Positions 1-5,837 of a DNA stretch of 7,006 bases are shown here, piece after piece. The position numbers and the translations under genes were made by a program. The stretch's first letter is position 1, and every line of letters starts with the position of its first letter. Under the pieces are notes generated by a model. That model saw only the letters and a list, made by a program, of their open reading frames with translations. It made no database searches and was not told the origin of the DNA. The stretch comes from Caryophanales bacterium UBA2253 (GTDB taxonomy: Bacteria > Bacillota_I > Bacilli_A > ML615J-28 > CAG-698): assembly GCA_002347755.1 (NCBI GenBank), contig DDXT01000023.1:1-7006 (forward strand), read 5' to 3'.

Positions 1-23
1 ACCCCCAACTAAGTTACATAATC

Positions 24-68
24 AAAAAAAGAGCAATGTCTTGGGGGTCTCCCTGGACATTGCTTTTT
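24..68 (-). terminator. Intrinsic terminator of the RDD-amylase-DUF1189 operon, probably bidirectional
   Basis: A perfect 8-bp stem (GCAATGTC at 33-40 with GACATTGC at 56-63) can be extended inward by a GGG/CCC pairing (43-45 with 51-53). Read on the minus strand it is followed by TC and seven T (30-24), the classic intrinsic terminator form. It starts about 10 bases beyond the DUF1189 stop codon. Read on the plus strand it is also followed by a T-rich run (64-68 and beyond), so it may also stop a rightward transcript entering from outside the window. Confidence 0.85.
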
Positions 69-77
69 GTTTGGTTT

Positions 78-917
78 TTAAACGTTTTTTGTTGAAACTT
101 CGGTTTGGCCAGAGCCTTTATAAATGGCCAACATGGCAATCAAAGGCGTCAGAAACTGAAATAGGACCACCGTGAAGGAATTAAATTCAATGATGCCGAG
201 CATCCCGATCAAAAAACCAATCAGGGCTGGGATGGTCATTGAAGCCACGATGATGTTGATGTTTTCTCCAAAATTAGTCACCGGTTTGTAATTGACTCTG
301 ATCATGAGGAAAATCCCAGCCAGGATCAAGAGCAAAATGATGTTCATTCCGAATTGAATCAAAGTGTTAACCAAGATTGAATATAAAACCGCATAAGGAC
401 TGAAAGCCCCATCGATCATGGTCATGAAAACGTCTACCGCTTGGCTTTTGTCCAAGGTTTTCAGTTCCGAAAAGTCGATAATCTCGGAAACACCGTCATA
501 ATCGCCTTTCAGAAAATTCCCTTTTCCGTCAAAAAATAAAACCTGTTCTTTTTCCAAAACAATGGTATTCGTTGCTTCGGTAATCGGAGCGGCGGGGTTG
601 ATGATGATCATGAAGTCTTCGCCATCAATTGGGGTTGTAAACGAATATTCTTGATCGTTGAGGAAATTCAAGCCGCTCCGAGAAATTGACATGTCACTGG
701 GAAGGCTTTCTGGCAGCCACGCCGGATTAGCCGTGCGCAAATCGTAAGTAAAAGTGTCCAATCCCCGAAATCCATCGTTTCGAATGATCTGATAATTTAG
801 CGGAAAGGAAATCAGAAAAACCAGGAAAACGAAATACAGAATGATTTTGGTTTTCTTAACTTTTCGCAAGGAGAAAATTCGGGGAAACGAAAAACTATTG
901 GCTAGAATTTTAATCAT
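78..917 (-). CDS. DUF1189-family membrane protein (YvdJ-like, maltodextrin-locus protein)
   Basis: A 279-residue membrane protein whose layout matches the DUF1189 family. A basic N-terminus (R18, K19, K21, K22, K24) is followed by a first membrane segment at about 24-41. A long non-membrane domain of about 130 residues comes next (about 43-170), and three or four hydrophobic segments sit at the C-terminus (about 174-207, 221-243, 246-266). The family is known from Bacillus maltodextrin gene clusters (YvdJ) but has no established biochemical function, so a role in starch or maltodextrin use is inferred from context. The extracytoplasmic domain may contact the secreted amylase or the wall, but this is speculation. 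The ATG at 917 overlaps the end of the amylase gene by 8 bases and has a GGAG ribosome binding site about 7-9 bases upstream, so it is the third gene of a coupled operon. The operon terminator follows directly. The family call rests on architecture, resemblance and neighbours. Confidence 0.85.
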   Translation of the reverse strand: MIKILANSFSFPRIFSLRKVKKTKIILYFVFLVFLISFPLNYQIIRNDGFRGLDTFTYDLRTANPAWLPESLPSDMSISRSGLNFLNDQEYSFTTPIDGEDFMIIINPAAPITEATNTIVLEKEQVLFFDGKGNFLKGDYDGVSEIIDFSELKTLDKSQAVDVFMTMIDGAFSPYAVLYSILVNTLIQFGMNIILLLILAGIFLMIRVNYKPVTNFGENINIIVASMTIPALIGFLIGMLGIIEFNSFTVVLFQFLTPLIAMLAIYKGSGQTEVSTKNV

Positions 918-2505
918 TGGCGATCTCCGTTACGTCAAAAATAATTGTGGATTTTGGGGAAATGGTCGTAATATTCGCATAATCCTCGGTTCCGGAAGCA
1001 TAAATGATGGTGCCCAATGATCCGATCGGCAGTTCTTCGCGAGATAAATTGTGGATGACCAGAACTTTTTGGTGATAATCCCGATATTCATATTCGCGAT
1101 AAAATCCTTGGATCTTATAATCATTGTTTTCGTAAGGGGTAAATAAATTGCCATAACGAAGGGCAATGTTGGCCTCCCGAGCGGCGATGATGTGCTGGTA
1201 AGTACTGAACAAAGAATCCGGATCCGTCATTTGTTCGTTGGCGGTGGCAATGGTTTGATTATTGACGACGCTTTGGAAATTGGTGTCCGAAAACCAACTG
1301 GTCGTATAGGAATCCCCAAACGGAATTGGAAGTCTCCTTGTTTCATCCCAAATTTGCACTCCTCCCGAATACTGACCGCTGGATTTAATGCCATACATGC
1401 CGATTTCCTCGCCATAATACAGAATCGGCGTTCCGGGCAGAGTCAGAAGCATTTCGGCCGCCAGTTTCATTTTCGTGAGATCGCCGTCGCAGTAATCCGC
1501 AATTCGGTCCATATCATGGTTGAACAAGAACGGAGCGCTGATGAAATTAAAGTTTTGATTGGCATAGAGATCATATATTTTATCGAGATAAGTGGCATAA
1601 GTACTGCTTCCGCTTCCCAGAGCCACGGAGGATACTTTGGAAGCGACCGGGAAATCCAGCGGTGAATCCAGCCCTCGAAAATAAGGAGCAACAATGGATT
1701 CGGCGTTGATGGCAATTTCCCCAACCAGATAGAAATCGGGATTCAGAGCCCGAAGATTGTTTCGCATTATTTGCAAGAAAATGATGTTTTCGTAGTCATC
1801 ATAATTCTGATCCTGATATTCGTTGATCCCGTAGAAATGAGCCGCGGCATCCAGACGGAACCCGTCCACGCCCATTTCCACCCAAAAGTCGCTGATGGCT
1901 TCGATTTCTTCATGAACCGCGTCATTAAAAAAGTTCAGGTCCGGCATGGTTGAGGAAAAATAGCCGACGTAATACTGATCCTGTTGCTGATGCCAAATGT
2001 TCTGGCCCCAGCTCCCAAGCAATGAGCGGTCGGTCGCAACCGTCGCGAAGGTATAATAATCCCGGTATTCAACATCGCCGGCCAAAGCAGCTTGAAACCA
2101 TGGATGCTGGTCGGAAGTGTGGTTGAACACCATGTCCAACATTACTTTTATGCCGCGTTCATCGGTTTCGTGAAGCAGTTTTCGGAAGTCATCCAGCGTT
2201 CCATAATCGGAATTGACATCGTAATAATCAGTGACATCATAGCCATGGTAAGACGGACTCGGGTTGATCGGCATCAGCCAAAGCCCGGTAACGCCTAAAT
2301 TTTCCAGATAATCCAGTTTACCGATGATTCCTTGGAAATCACCCACGCCGTCGTCGTCGCTGTCCGCGAAACTGCGAACGAAAATCTGGTAATACACGTC
2401 ATTACGCGGATTGGCTTCGCCAAGAATATCTTTTTTGCCTTCACAGCCATAAATAGCCAAGGTAAGGAAAATTCCGAGGGCAATTCCAAAAATCTTTCTA
2501 ATCAT
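910..2505 (-). CDS. Secreted lipid-anchored alpha-amylase, GH13 (GH13_36-like)
   Basis: A 531-residue alpha-glucan hydrolase predicted to be anchored outside the membrane and to cut alpha-1,4 bonds of starch or maltodextrin. Residues 1-20 form a lipoprotein signal peptide (R3-K4, hydrophobic core, lipobox ending G20-C21). The (beta/alpha)8 GH13 domain spans about 36-440. A calcium-loop motif lies at D48-x-D50-x-D52-G with D56. Region I is D124-x-x-x-N128-H129, region II is G215-F-R-L-D219 (nucleophile), region III is V261-G-E263 (acid/base) and region IV is N329-H330-D331 (stabiliser). A beta-sandwich C-domain follows at about 450-527. The signature M187-P-D-L-N191 is the form reported for the group between oligo-1,6-glucosidases and neopullulanases, which fits GH13_36. 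After E263 the common GEVW is GEIA, so the usual Trp is missing. The ATG at 2505 is preceded by AAAGGAA and overlaps the RDD gene by 8 bases. Function is secure; exact specificity (alpha-amylase versus alpha-glucosidase or transglycosylase) is not. Confidence 0.95.
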   Translation of the reverse strand: MIRKIFGIALGIFLTLAIYGCEGKKDILGEANPRNDVYYQIFVRSFADSDDDGVGDFQGIIGKLDYLENLGVTGLWLMPINPSPSYHGYDVTDYYDVNSDYGTLDDFRKLLHETDERGIKVMLDMVFNHTSDQHPWFQAALAGDVEYRDYYTFATVATDRSLLGSWGQNIWHQQQDQYYVGYFSSTMPDLNFFNDAVHEEIEAISDFWVEMGVDGFRLDAAAHFYGINEYQDQNYDDYENIIFLQIMRNNLRALNPDFYLVGEIAINAESIVAPYFRGLDSPLDFPVASKVSSVALGSGSSTYATYLDKIYDLYANQNFNFISAPFLFNHDMDRIADYCDGDLTKMKLAAEMLLTLPGTPILYYGEEIGMYGIKSSGQYSGGVQIWDETRRLPIPFGDSYTTSWFSDTNFQSVVNNQTIATANEQMTDPDSLFSTYQHIIAAREANIALRYGNLFTPYENNDYKIQGFYREYEYRDYHQKVLVIHNLSREELPIGSLGTIIYASGTEDYANITTISPKSTIIFDVTEIAND

Positions 2506-2998
2506 GATAAGTGGTTCCTTTCAAACTGTTGGCCGCCGATGACGTGGTGGTCAAGCCGATCCCGTCGGAAGTATATCTGGTCAAAGCAATGACCCGGGTT
2601 TTAAAAATGAAATCATGGATGGTTCTTCCGTCTTCCCGCCCGCTGGAGATGATCCCGGCGACGAAAATGTAAACCCCAAAAGTCATGAAAGTAAACAAGG
2701 CTTTGACCAGTTCCCGAAGCAACAAGAGATAGACTCGGGGAACAACGTATTTTTCCGGAACCAGTTCCGCGGTTCGATAAACGACTTTCAGTTTTTGAAT
2801 TCTTTTCCCGAAAGTCTGGCCCGGAGAGATTAAATTAGGAATCAACATGACGCTAAAATAGCATCCCATCGCAATCGTCAATTTCCAAGTCGAACTGATG
2901 GATGAAATGTTATAAATGGCAATCATGCAAACAACCATTAGCGTGAAAGCTAAGGATGAATCAATTGAATAAGCCCGCAATCTTCGGTCAAACGTCAT
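2498..2998 (-). CDS. RDD-family integral membrane protein
   Basis: A 166-residue protein with the hallmarks of the RDD domain. The N-terminal R5-R6-L-R8-A-Y-S-I-D13 carries the conserved Arg and Asp. Membrane segments lie at about 15-31, 40-57 and 93-117. The family loop T62-F-G-K-R66 with K69 and K71 sits between segments two and three, and R125-T-I-H-D129 with R135 closes the domain. The last 27 or so residues form a hydrophilic Ser/Thr-rich tail beyond the domain. RDD proteins are widespread and mostly uncharacterised; some have been linked to ion transport, but nothing here tells what this one moves. It is the first gene of the leftward operon, with an AAGAGGA ribosome binding site 5-6 bases before the ATG at 2998, and its end overlaps the amylase start by 8 bases. 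Its position ahead of a secreted lipoprotein amylase suggests a linked job in the membrane, but that is inference. Confidence 0.88.
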   Translation of the reverse strand: MTFDRRLRAYSIDSSLAFTLMVVCMIAIYNISSISSTWKLTIAMGCYFSVMLIPNLISPGQTFGKRIQKLKVVYRTAELVPEKYVVPRVYLLLLRELVKALFTFMTFGVYIFVAGIISSGREDGRTIHDFIFKTRVIALTRYTSDGIGLTTTSSAANSLKGTTYHD

Positions 2999-3019
2999 AT
3001 TATTCCTCTTTTCGTGCCT

Positions 3020-3055
3020 ATTTATAAGTTTACTAGTTTACAAGATTTTTGTCAA
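3020..3055 (-). promoter_or_regulatory. Promoter of the leftward RDD-amylase-DUF1189 operon
   Basis: On the minus strand a perfect -35 box TTGACA (3055-3050) is followed, after 17 bases, by TAAACT (3032-3027) as the -10 box, matching four of six consensus positions. Transcription would start near 3020, giving a leader of about 20 bases to the RDD start codon. The spacer and -10 contain a tandem 8-base repeat, GTAAACTA then GTAAACTT (3041-3026). The alternative -10 TTATAA (3027-3022) lies 22 bases from the -35 box and is less likely. Confidence 0.6.
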
Positions 3056-3077
3056 TCGCTTTTCGCCGTCAGCGGCC

Positions 3078-3096
3078 TTTCCAAAAAAGATGGAAA
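3078..3096. repeat. Short dyad in the divergent promoter region
   Basis: TTTCCA (3078-3083) and TGGAAA (3091-3096) form a perfect 6-bp inverted repeat with a 7-base spacer. It lies between the leftward -35 box (3050-3055) and the rightward promoter (-10 at 3139-3144). The position suits a regulator site serving both directions, but the arms are short and AT-biased, so this may be chance. It does not show the central CG typical of many LacI-family operators. Confidence 0.25.
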
Positions 3097-3115
3097 CCGT
3101 TACTTGATGACATTA

Positions 3116-3151
3116 TTTTCTAATTAAGCGTCTTATGATATAATTTAAGCG
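3116..3151 (+). promoter_or_regulatory. Extended -10 promoter of the esterase-GH13 operon
   Basis: A perfect TATAAT (3139-3144) is preceded by TG with one base between (3136-3137), giving an extended -10 element. The -35 region 17 bases upstream is weak (TTTTCT, 3116-3121), which is common for extended -10 promoters. The predicted start near 3151 gives a leader of only about 11 bases, so the ribosome binding site (GAGG at 3151-3154, or AGGTAGG) would sit at the very 5' end of the message. Confidence 0.7.
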
Positions 3152-3161
3152 AGGTAGGATT

Positions 3162-3944
3162 ATGGGAACAATCGAAGTTTTTGAAGTGATGATCGGTACA
3201 TTGGGCCGAAAAAGGGCCGTTCGCGTCTATTTGCCAAACGATTATTCGAACAATGATCGGCGATACCCGGTTCTTTACATGCATGACGGGCATAACCTTT
3301 TCACCGTCGAAACCAGCGCTTATGGCGGCATTTGGAATGTCCACCAGACCCTGGACGATATTGAAAGCCGTACTCAACAAAACGTCATCGTGGTCGGAAT
3401 CGATTGTGACCCCATCAAACGTTTGTCTGAGTACAGCCCATGGAAATCCGGTTTTCCGGGTTTCTTGCTTCCCAAAGGGCAGGATCGTCATCAAGGCGGA
3501 GAAGGAGATCAGTACCTAAATTGGCTGGTCCAAGACCTTATTCCGATGATTGACGAAAAATACCGAACCGCTTCCGTCAATTACATGGCGGGTTCGTCAA
3601 TGGGCGGACTGATTTCTCTTTACGCGGGGGTTCGCCATCCGGGTATCTTCAAAACTGTCGGTTGTTTTTCCAGTGCCTTCTGGTTTTCGCACCGAAAACT
3701 AATGGCCTTTTTGAAAGCCCATCCGAATCCCAAATTATCGGTATATCTGGACCTCGGCACCAAAGAATCTAAAAATCCGGTTCTCAATCGACTCTACATA
3801 AAAGACAGTACCGAAGTTTTCAAACTTCTGAAAAAACAAGGTTATGCCAATACCAAATTCATCATTGAAAAAGGAGCAAATCATTCCGAAAAATCCTTGG
3901 CTGGCCGATTCCCCGGTTTCGTGAAATGGCTGTTAAAATTATGA
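3162..3944 (+). CDS. Alpha/beta-hydrolase, putative esterase (esterase D/Fes-like, PF00756 type)
   Basis: A 260-residue cytoplasmic hydrolase with no signal peptide or membrane segment. The N-terminal strand pattern and the motif M40-H-D-G-H-N-L-F47 match the predicted-hydrolase/esterase-D group, which usually has HDGQNLF. The nucleophile elbow is G144-S-S146-M-G148-G149, with S146 as the catalytic serine. The acid is probably in L196-D-L-G-T-K-E202 (D197 or E202), and H241 in the N240-H-S-E motif near the C-terminus completes the triad. The family cleaves esters of varied kinds, including acylated sugars, acyl-CoA-like or siderophore esters; the substrate here is unknown. The gene starts the rightward operon, with a GAGG site 7 bases before the ATG, and its TGA overlaps the start of the GH13 enzyme as ATGA. 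That coupling suggests it acts on an ester-modified maltodextrin or a related intermediate, which is inference only. Confidence 0.85.
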   Translation: MGTIEVFEVMIGTLGRKRAVRVYLPNDYSNNDRRYPVLYMHDGHNLFTVETSAYGGIWNVHQTLDDIESRTQQNVIVVGIDCDPIKRLSEYSPWKSGFPGFLLPKGQDRHQGGEGDQYLNWLVQDLIPMIDEKYRTASVNYMAGSSMGGLISLYAGVRHPGIFKTVGCFSSAFWFSHRKLMAFLKAHPNPKLSVYLDLGTKESKNPVLNRLYIKDSTEVFKLLKKQGYANTKFIIEKGANHSEKSLAGRFPGFVKWLLKL

Positions 3945-5743
3945 ATAAAGCCGCAATCAATCACATCCCCAAAAGTCCGATGGCTTATGCTTTTGATTCC
4001 GAACACCTTCACATCCTTCTTCAAGTCGGAATCGGTGATGCCCTCAAGGTTGAACTTATCGCCGGCGATCCTTTTGATTATAAGGTCATAAACGGTGTTT
4101 ATGTCTGGAACGGGCGGGCCAACCCGCTTCTGCCAATGGAAAAAGCTTATGATGACGGACTGCATGATTTTTGGTTCATCGATTTGCACGCGGAAAGCAA
4201 GCGGCGGAAATACGCTTTCTTGATCCACGGAAAAGATGAAACCTATTTTTACGGCTGCCGCCAGCTGTTTAAAGTGACCAACGAGACCAATCCCGATTCG
4301 CTCTACGTGCTCTTTGATTACTTCAACTTTCCGTACATCAATGACGAAGATTTGATTTCTTCACCAAAATGGACCGAAAATACCATTTGGTATCAGGTTT
4401 TCCCGGAGCGTTTTCACCGTTCCGAAAAGGTTCCCGGCCAGTTTCTTCCGTGGGGAAGCATCGAATCCGGGATCACCAATCATGATTTTTTTGGCGGGAA
4501 CCTGCCCGGAATCATCGAGAAGCTTCCTTATTTGCAGGATTTGGGAATCACCGGGATTTATTTCACGCCGATTTTCGAAGCCACTTCTACGCACAAATAT
4601 GATACCATTGATTATTTCTCCATCGATCATCAGTTCGGAACCAATGAAGATTTCCGAGTGTTGGTCGACGGCTGCCATAAGCTGGGAATGAAGGTCATGT
4701 TGGATGCCGTTTTTAATCATTGCGGCTGGTTCCATCCGTTTTTTCAGGATGTCATCAAAAAGAAAAAGAAATCCAAATATTGGGATTGTTTTTACATTGA
4801 AGACGAAAATTTCATCGATTTCGAGATTGACAAGGATAACCGGCCCGTCATTGATTTCTCGCATCATTACAAATTCCGGACTTTTGCGACCACGCCGATG
4901 ATGCCGAAATGGAATGTATCCAATCCGCTCGTGGAGGAATATCTTCTCCGGGTCGCCACTTATTGGGTTTCCGAGTATCACATTGACGGTTGGCGTTTGG
5001 ATGTATCCGACGAAGTCAGTCACGGTTTCTGGCGGAAATTCCAAAAAGCCGTGCGTCAGGCCAATCCGGAAATTTATATTGTTGGGGAAAACTGGGATGA
5101 TGCAAATGCCTGGCTCCGGGGAGATCAATTTGATGCGGTAATGAACTACCGTCTGGCTTACTCGCTTTGGAACTTTTTGGAGGACAAACCGGGAAAAAGC
5201 ACGGCTTTGGAATTTACCCAAGCCATCAACAGTCTTTTGGTTCGGTATCAGAAAAACGTTACTTCGCATATGTTTAATTTGGTTGGTTCTCATGATACCC
5301 CGCGGATCATGACCCGTTTGGACCGAAACAAAAGATTAGTCAAACTGGCCTATCTTTTCATTTTCAGTTTCGGGGGAAGTCCCGCCATTTTCTATGGTGA
5401 TGAAATTGGTTTGGAAGGAAAACACGATCCGGATTGCCGCCGTTGCATGATTTGGGACGAAAAACGTCAGGACCGCGAACTTTTGGCCTTCTTTAAACAA
5501 CTAATTTCTCTTCGGAAGATTTTTGAAGATTTTCGAAAAGTGGACTTGCGTTGGCTGATCGCTGAAGATAATGTGGTGGCTTACCAAAAAGGCAAGTTGG
5601 TTTTCATTCTCAATGACAATCCAAACTCCAAAAGAATCAATCTCTCGGGTAATTTTATGGATCTGATCACCAAAGCCAAAGTCCCAGTTGGCGAAATATC
5701 GGTTGAAGAATATGGCTATCGCATCCTTGTCAAACAAGAATAA
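3941..5743 (+). CDS. Cytoplasmic neopullulanase/cyclomaltodextrinase-type GH13 enzyme (GH13_20-like)
   Basis: A 600-residue enzyme expected to hydrolyse, and perhaps transglycosylate, cyclodextrins, pullulan fragments or maltodextrins in the cytoplasm; no signal peptide is visible. An N-terminal beta domain of the CBM34 kind (about 1-125, starting with the family-typical H8-x-P-x-S12) precedes the GH13 barrel (about 145-520) and a short C-terminal beta domain (about 530-598). Region I is D255-x-x-x-N259-H260, region II is G350-W-R-L-D354 (nucleophile), region III is V381-G-E383 (acid/base), and region IV is G449-S-H451-D452-T-P-R. The neopullulanase signature MPKLN appears as M321-P-K-W-N325. 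The ATG at 3941 is chosen because it forms an ATGA overlap with the esterase stop and gives the usual short N-terminus; an in-frame ATG at 3926 would add five residues. Neither start has a clear ribosome binding site, which fits translational coupling. The enzyme resembles B. subtilis MdxD (YvdF), which also lies beside a LacI-type regulator. Confidence 0.94.
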   Translation: MNKAAINHIPKSPMAYAFDSEHLHILLQVGIGDALKVELIAGDPFDYKVINGVYVWNGRANPLLPMEKAYDDGLHDFWFIDLHAESKRRKYAFLIHGKDETYFYGCRQLFKVTNETNPDSLYVLFDYFNFPYINDEDLISSPKWTENTIWYQVFPERFHRSEKVPGQFLPWGSIESGITNHDFFGGNLPGIIEKLPYLQDLGITGIYFTPIFEATSTHKYDTIDYFSIDHQFGTNEDFRVLVDGCHKLGMKVMLDAVFNHCGWFHPFFQDVIKKKKKSKYWDCFYIEDENFIDFEIDKDNRPVIDFSHHYKFRTFATTPMMPKWNVSNPLVEEYLLRVATYWVSEYHIDGWRLDVSDEVSHGFWRKFQKAVRQANPEIYIVGENWDDANAWLRGDQFDAVMNYRLAYSLWNFLEDKPGKSTALEFTQAINSLLVRYQKNVTSHMFNLVGSHDTPRIMTRLDRNKRLVKLAYLFIFSFGGSPAIFYGDEIGLEGKHDPDCRRCMIWDEKRQDRELLAFFKQLISLRKIFEDFRKVDLRWLIAEDNVVAYQKGKLVFILNDNPNSKRINLSGNFMDLITKAKVPVGEISVEEYGYRILVKQE

Positions 5744-5766
5744 GGGGTTTTTCCCGTTATTCTTTT
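5736..5766 (+). terminator. Hairpin terminator or attenuator after the GH13 gene
   Basis: AAGAATAA (5736-5743, which contains the stop codon) pairs perfectly with TTATTCTT (5757-5764). Inside it, GGG (5745-5747) pairs with CCC (5753-5755) around a TTTTT loop, with one G:G mismatch between the two stems. The 3' arm runs into TTTT (5763-5766). The U-tract is partly inside the stem, so termination may be incomplete, allowing some readthrough into the regulator gene. Confidence 0.55.
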
Positions 5767-5782
5767 GTTATAAACGACCTAA

Positions 5783-5818
5783 TTGCTTTTCTTAAAGGTT
5801 TTTGGTATAATGAAACAA
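5783..5818 (+). promoter_or_regulatory. Promoter of the LacI-family regulator gene
   Basis: TATAAT (5806-5811) is preceded by TG (5803-5804), making an extended -10 element, with TTGCTT (5783-5788) as the -35 box at 17-base spacing. The start would be near 5818, giving a leader of about 20 bases. That leader carries a strong AAGGGGGG ribosome binding site (5822-5829) 8 bases before the ATG. The regulator can therefore be made independently of the upstream esterase-GH13 operon. Confidence 0.68.
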
Positions 5819-5837
5819 CATAAGGGGGGCGGAAATA

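Noticed and set aside
1192..1665. 157-codon open frame on the plus strand
   Set aside because: It is antisense to the amylase gene, without a ribosome binding site or recognisable protein features.
3926..3940. Upstream in-frame ATG for the GH13_20-type gene
   Set aside because: It would add five residues. The ATG at 3941 gives the ATGA stop-start overlap and the usual family N-terminus, so it is preferred. The upstream start is not excluded.
3942..3944. TGA as tryptophan (Mycoplasma-type code)
   Set aside because: Reading through the TGA that ends the esterase gives no sensible extension and runs in another frame across the GH13 gene. Trp codons at the conserved sites checked are TGG, so the standard code fits.
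4361..5293. 310-codon open frame on the minus strand
   Set aside because: It lies wholly antisense to the GH13_20-type gene, whose catalytic motifs are all intact. Its translation shows no recognisable domain and it has no promoter or ribosome binding site. Long antisense frames are common opposite genes with this codon use.
5767..5781. GTTATAAACGAC as a LacI-type operator upstream of the regulator
   Set aside because: Only a half-site-like AAACG is present, with no matching second half and no clear counterpart in the divergent promoter region.
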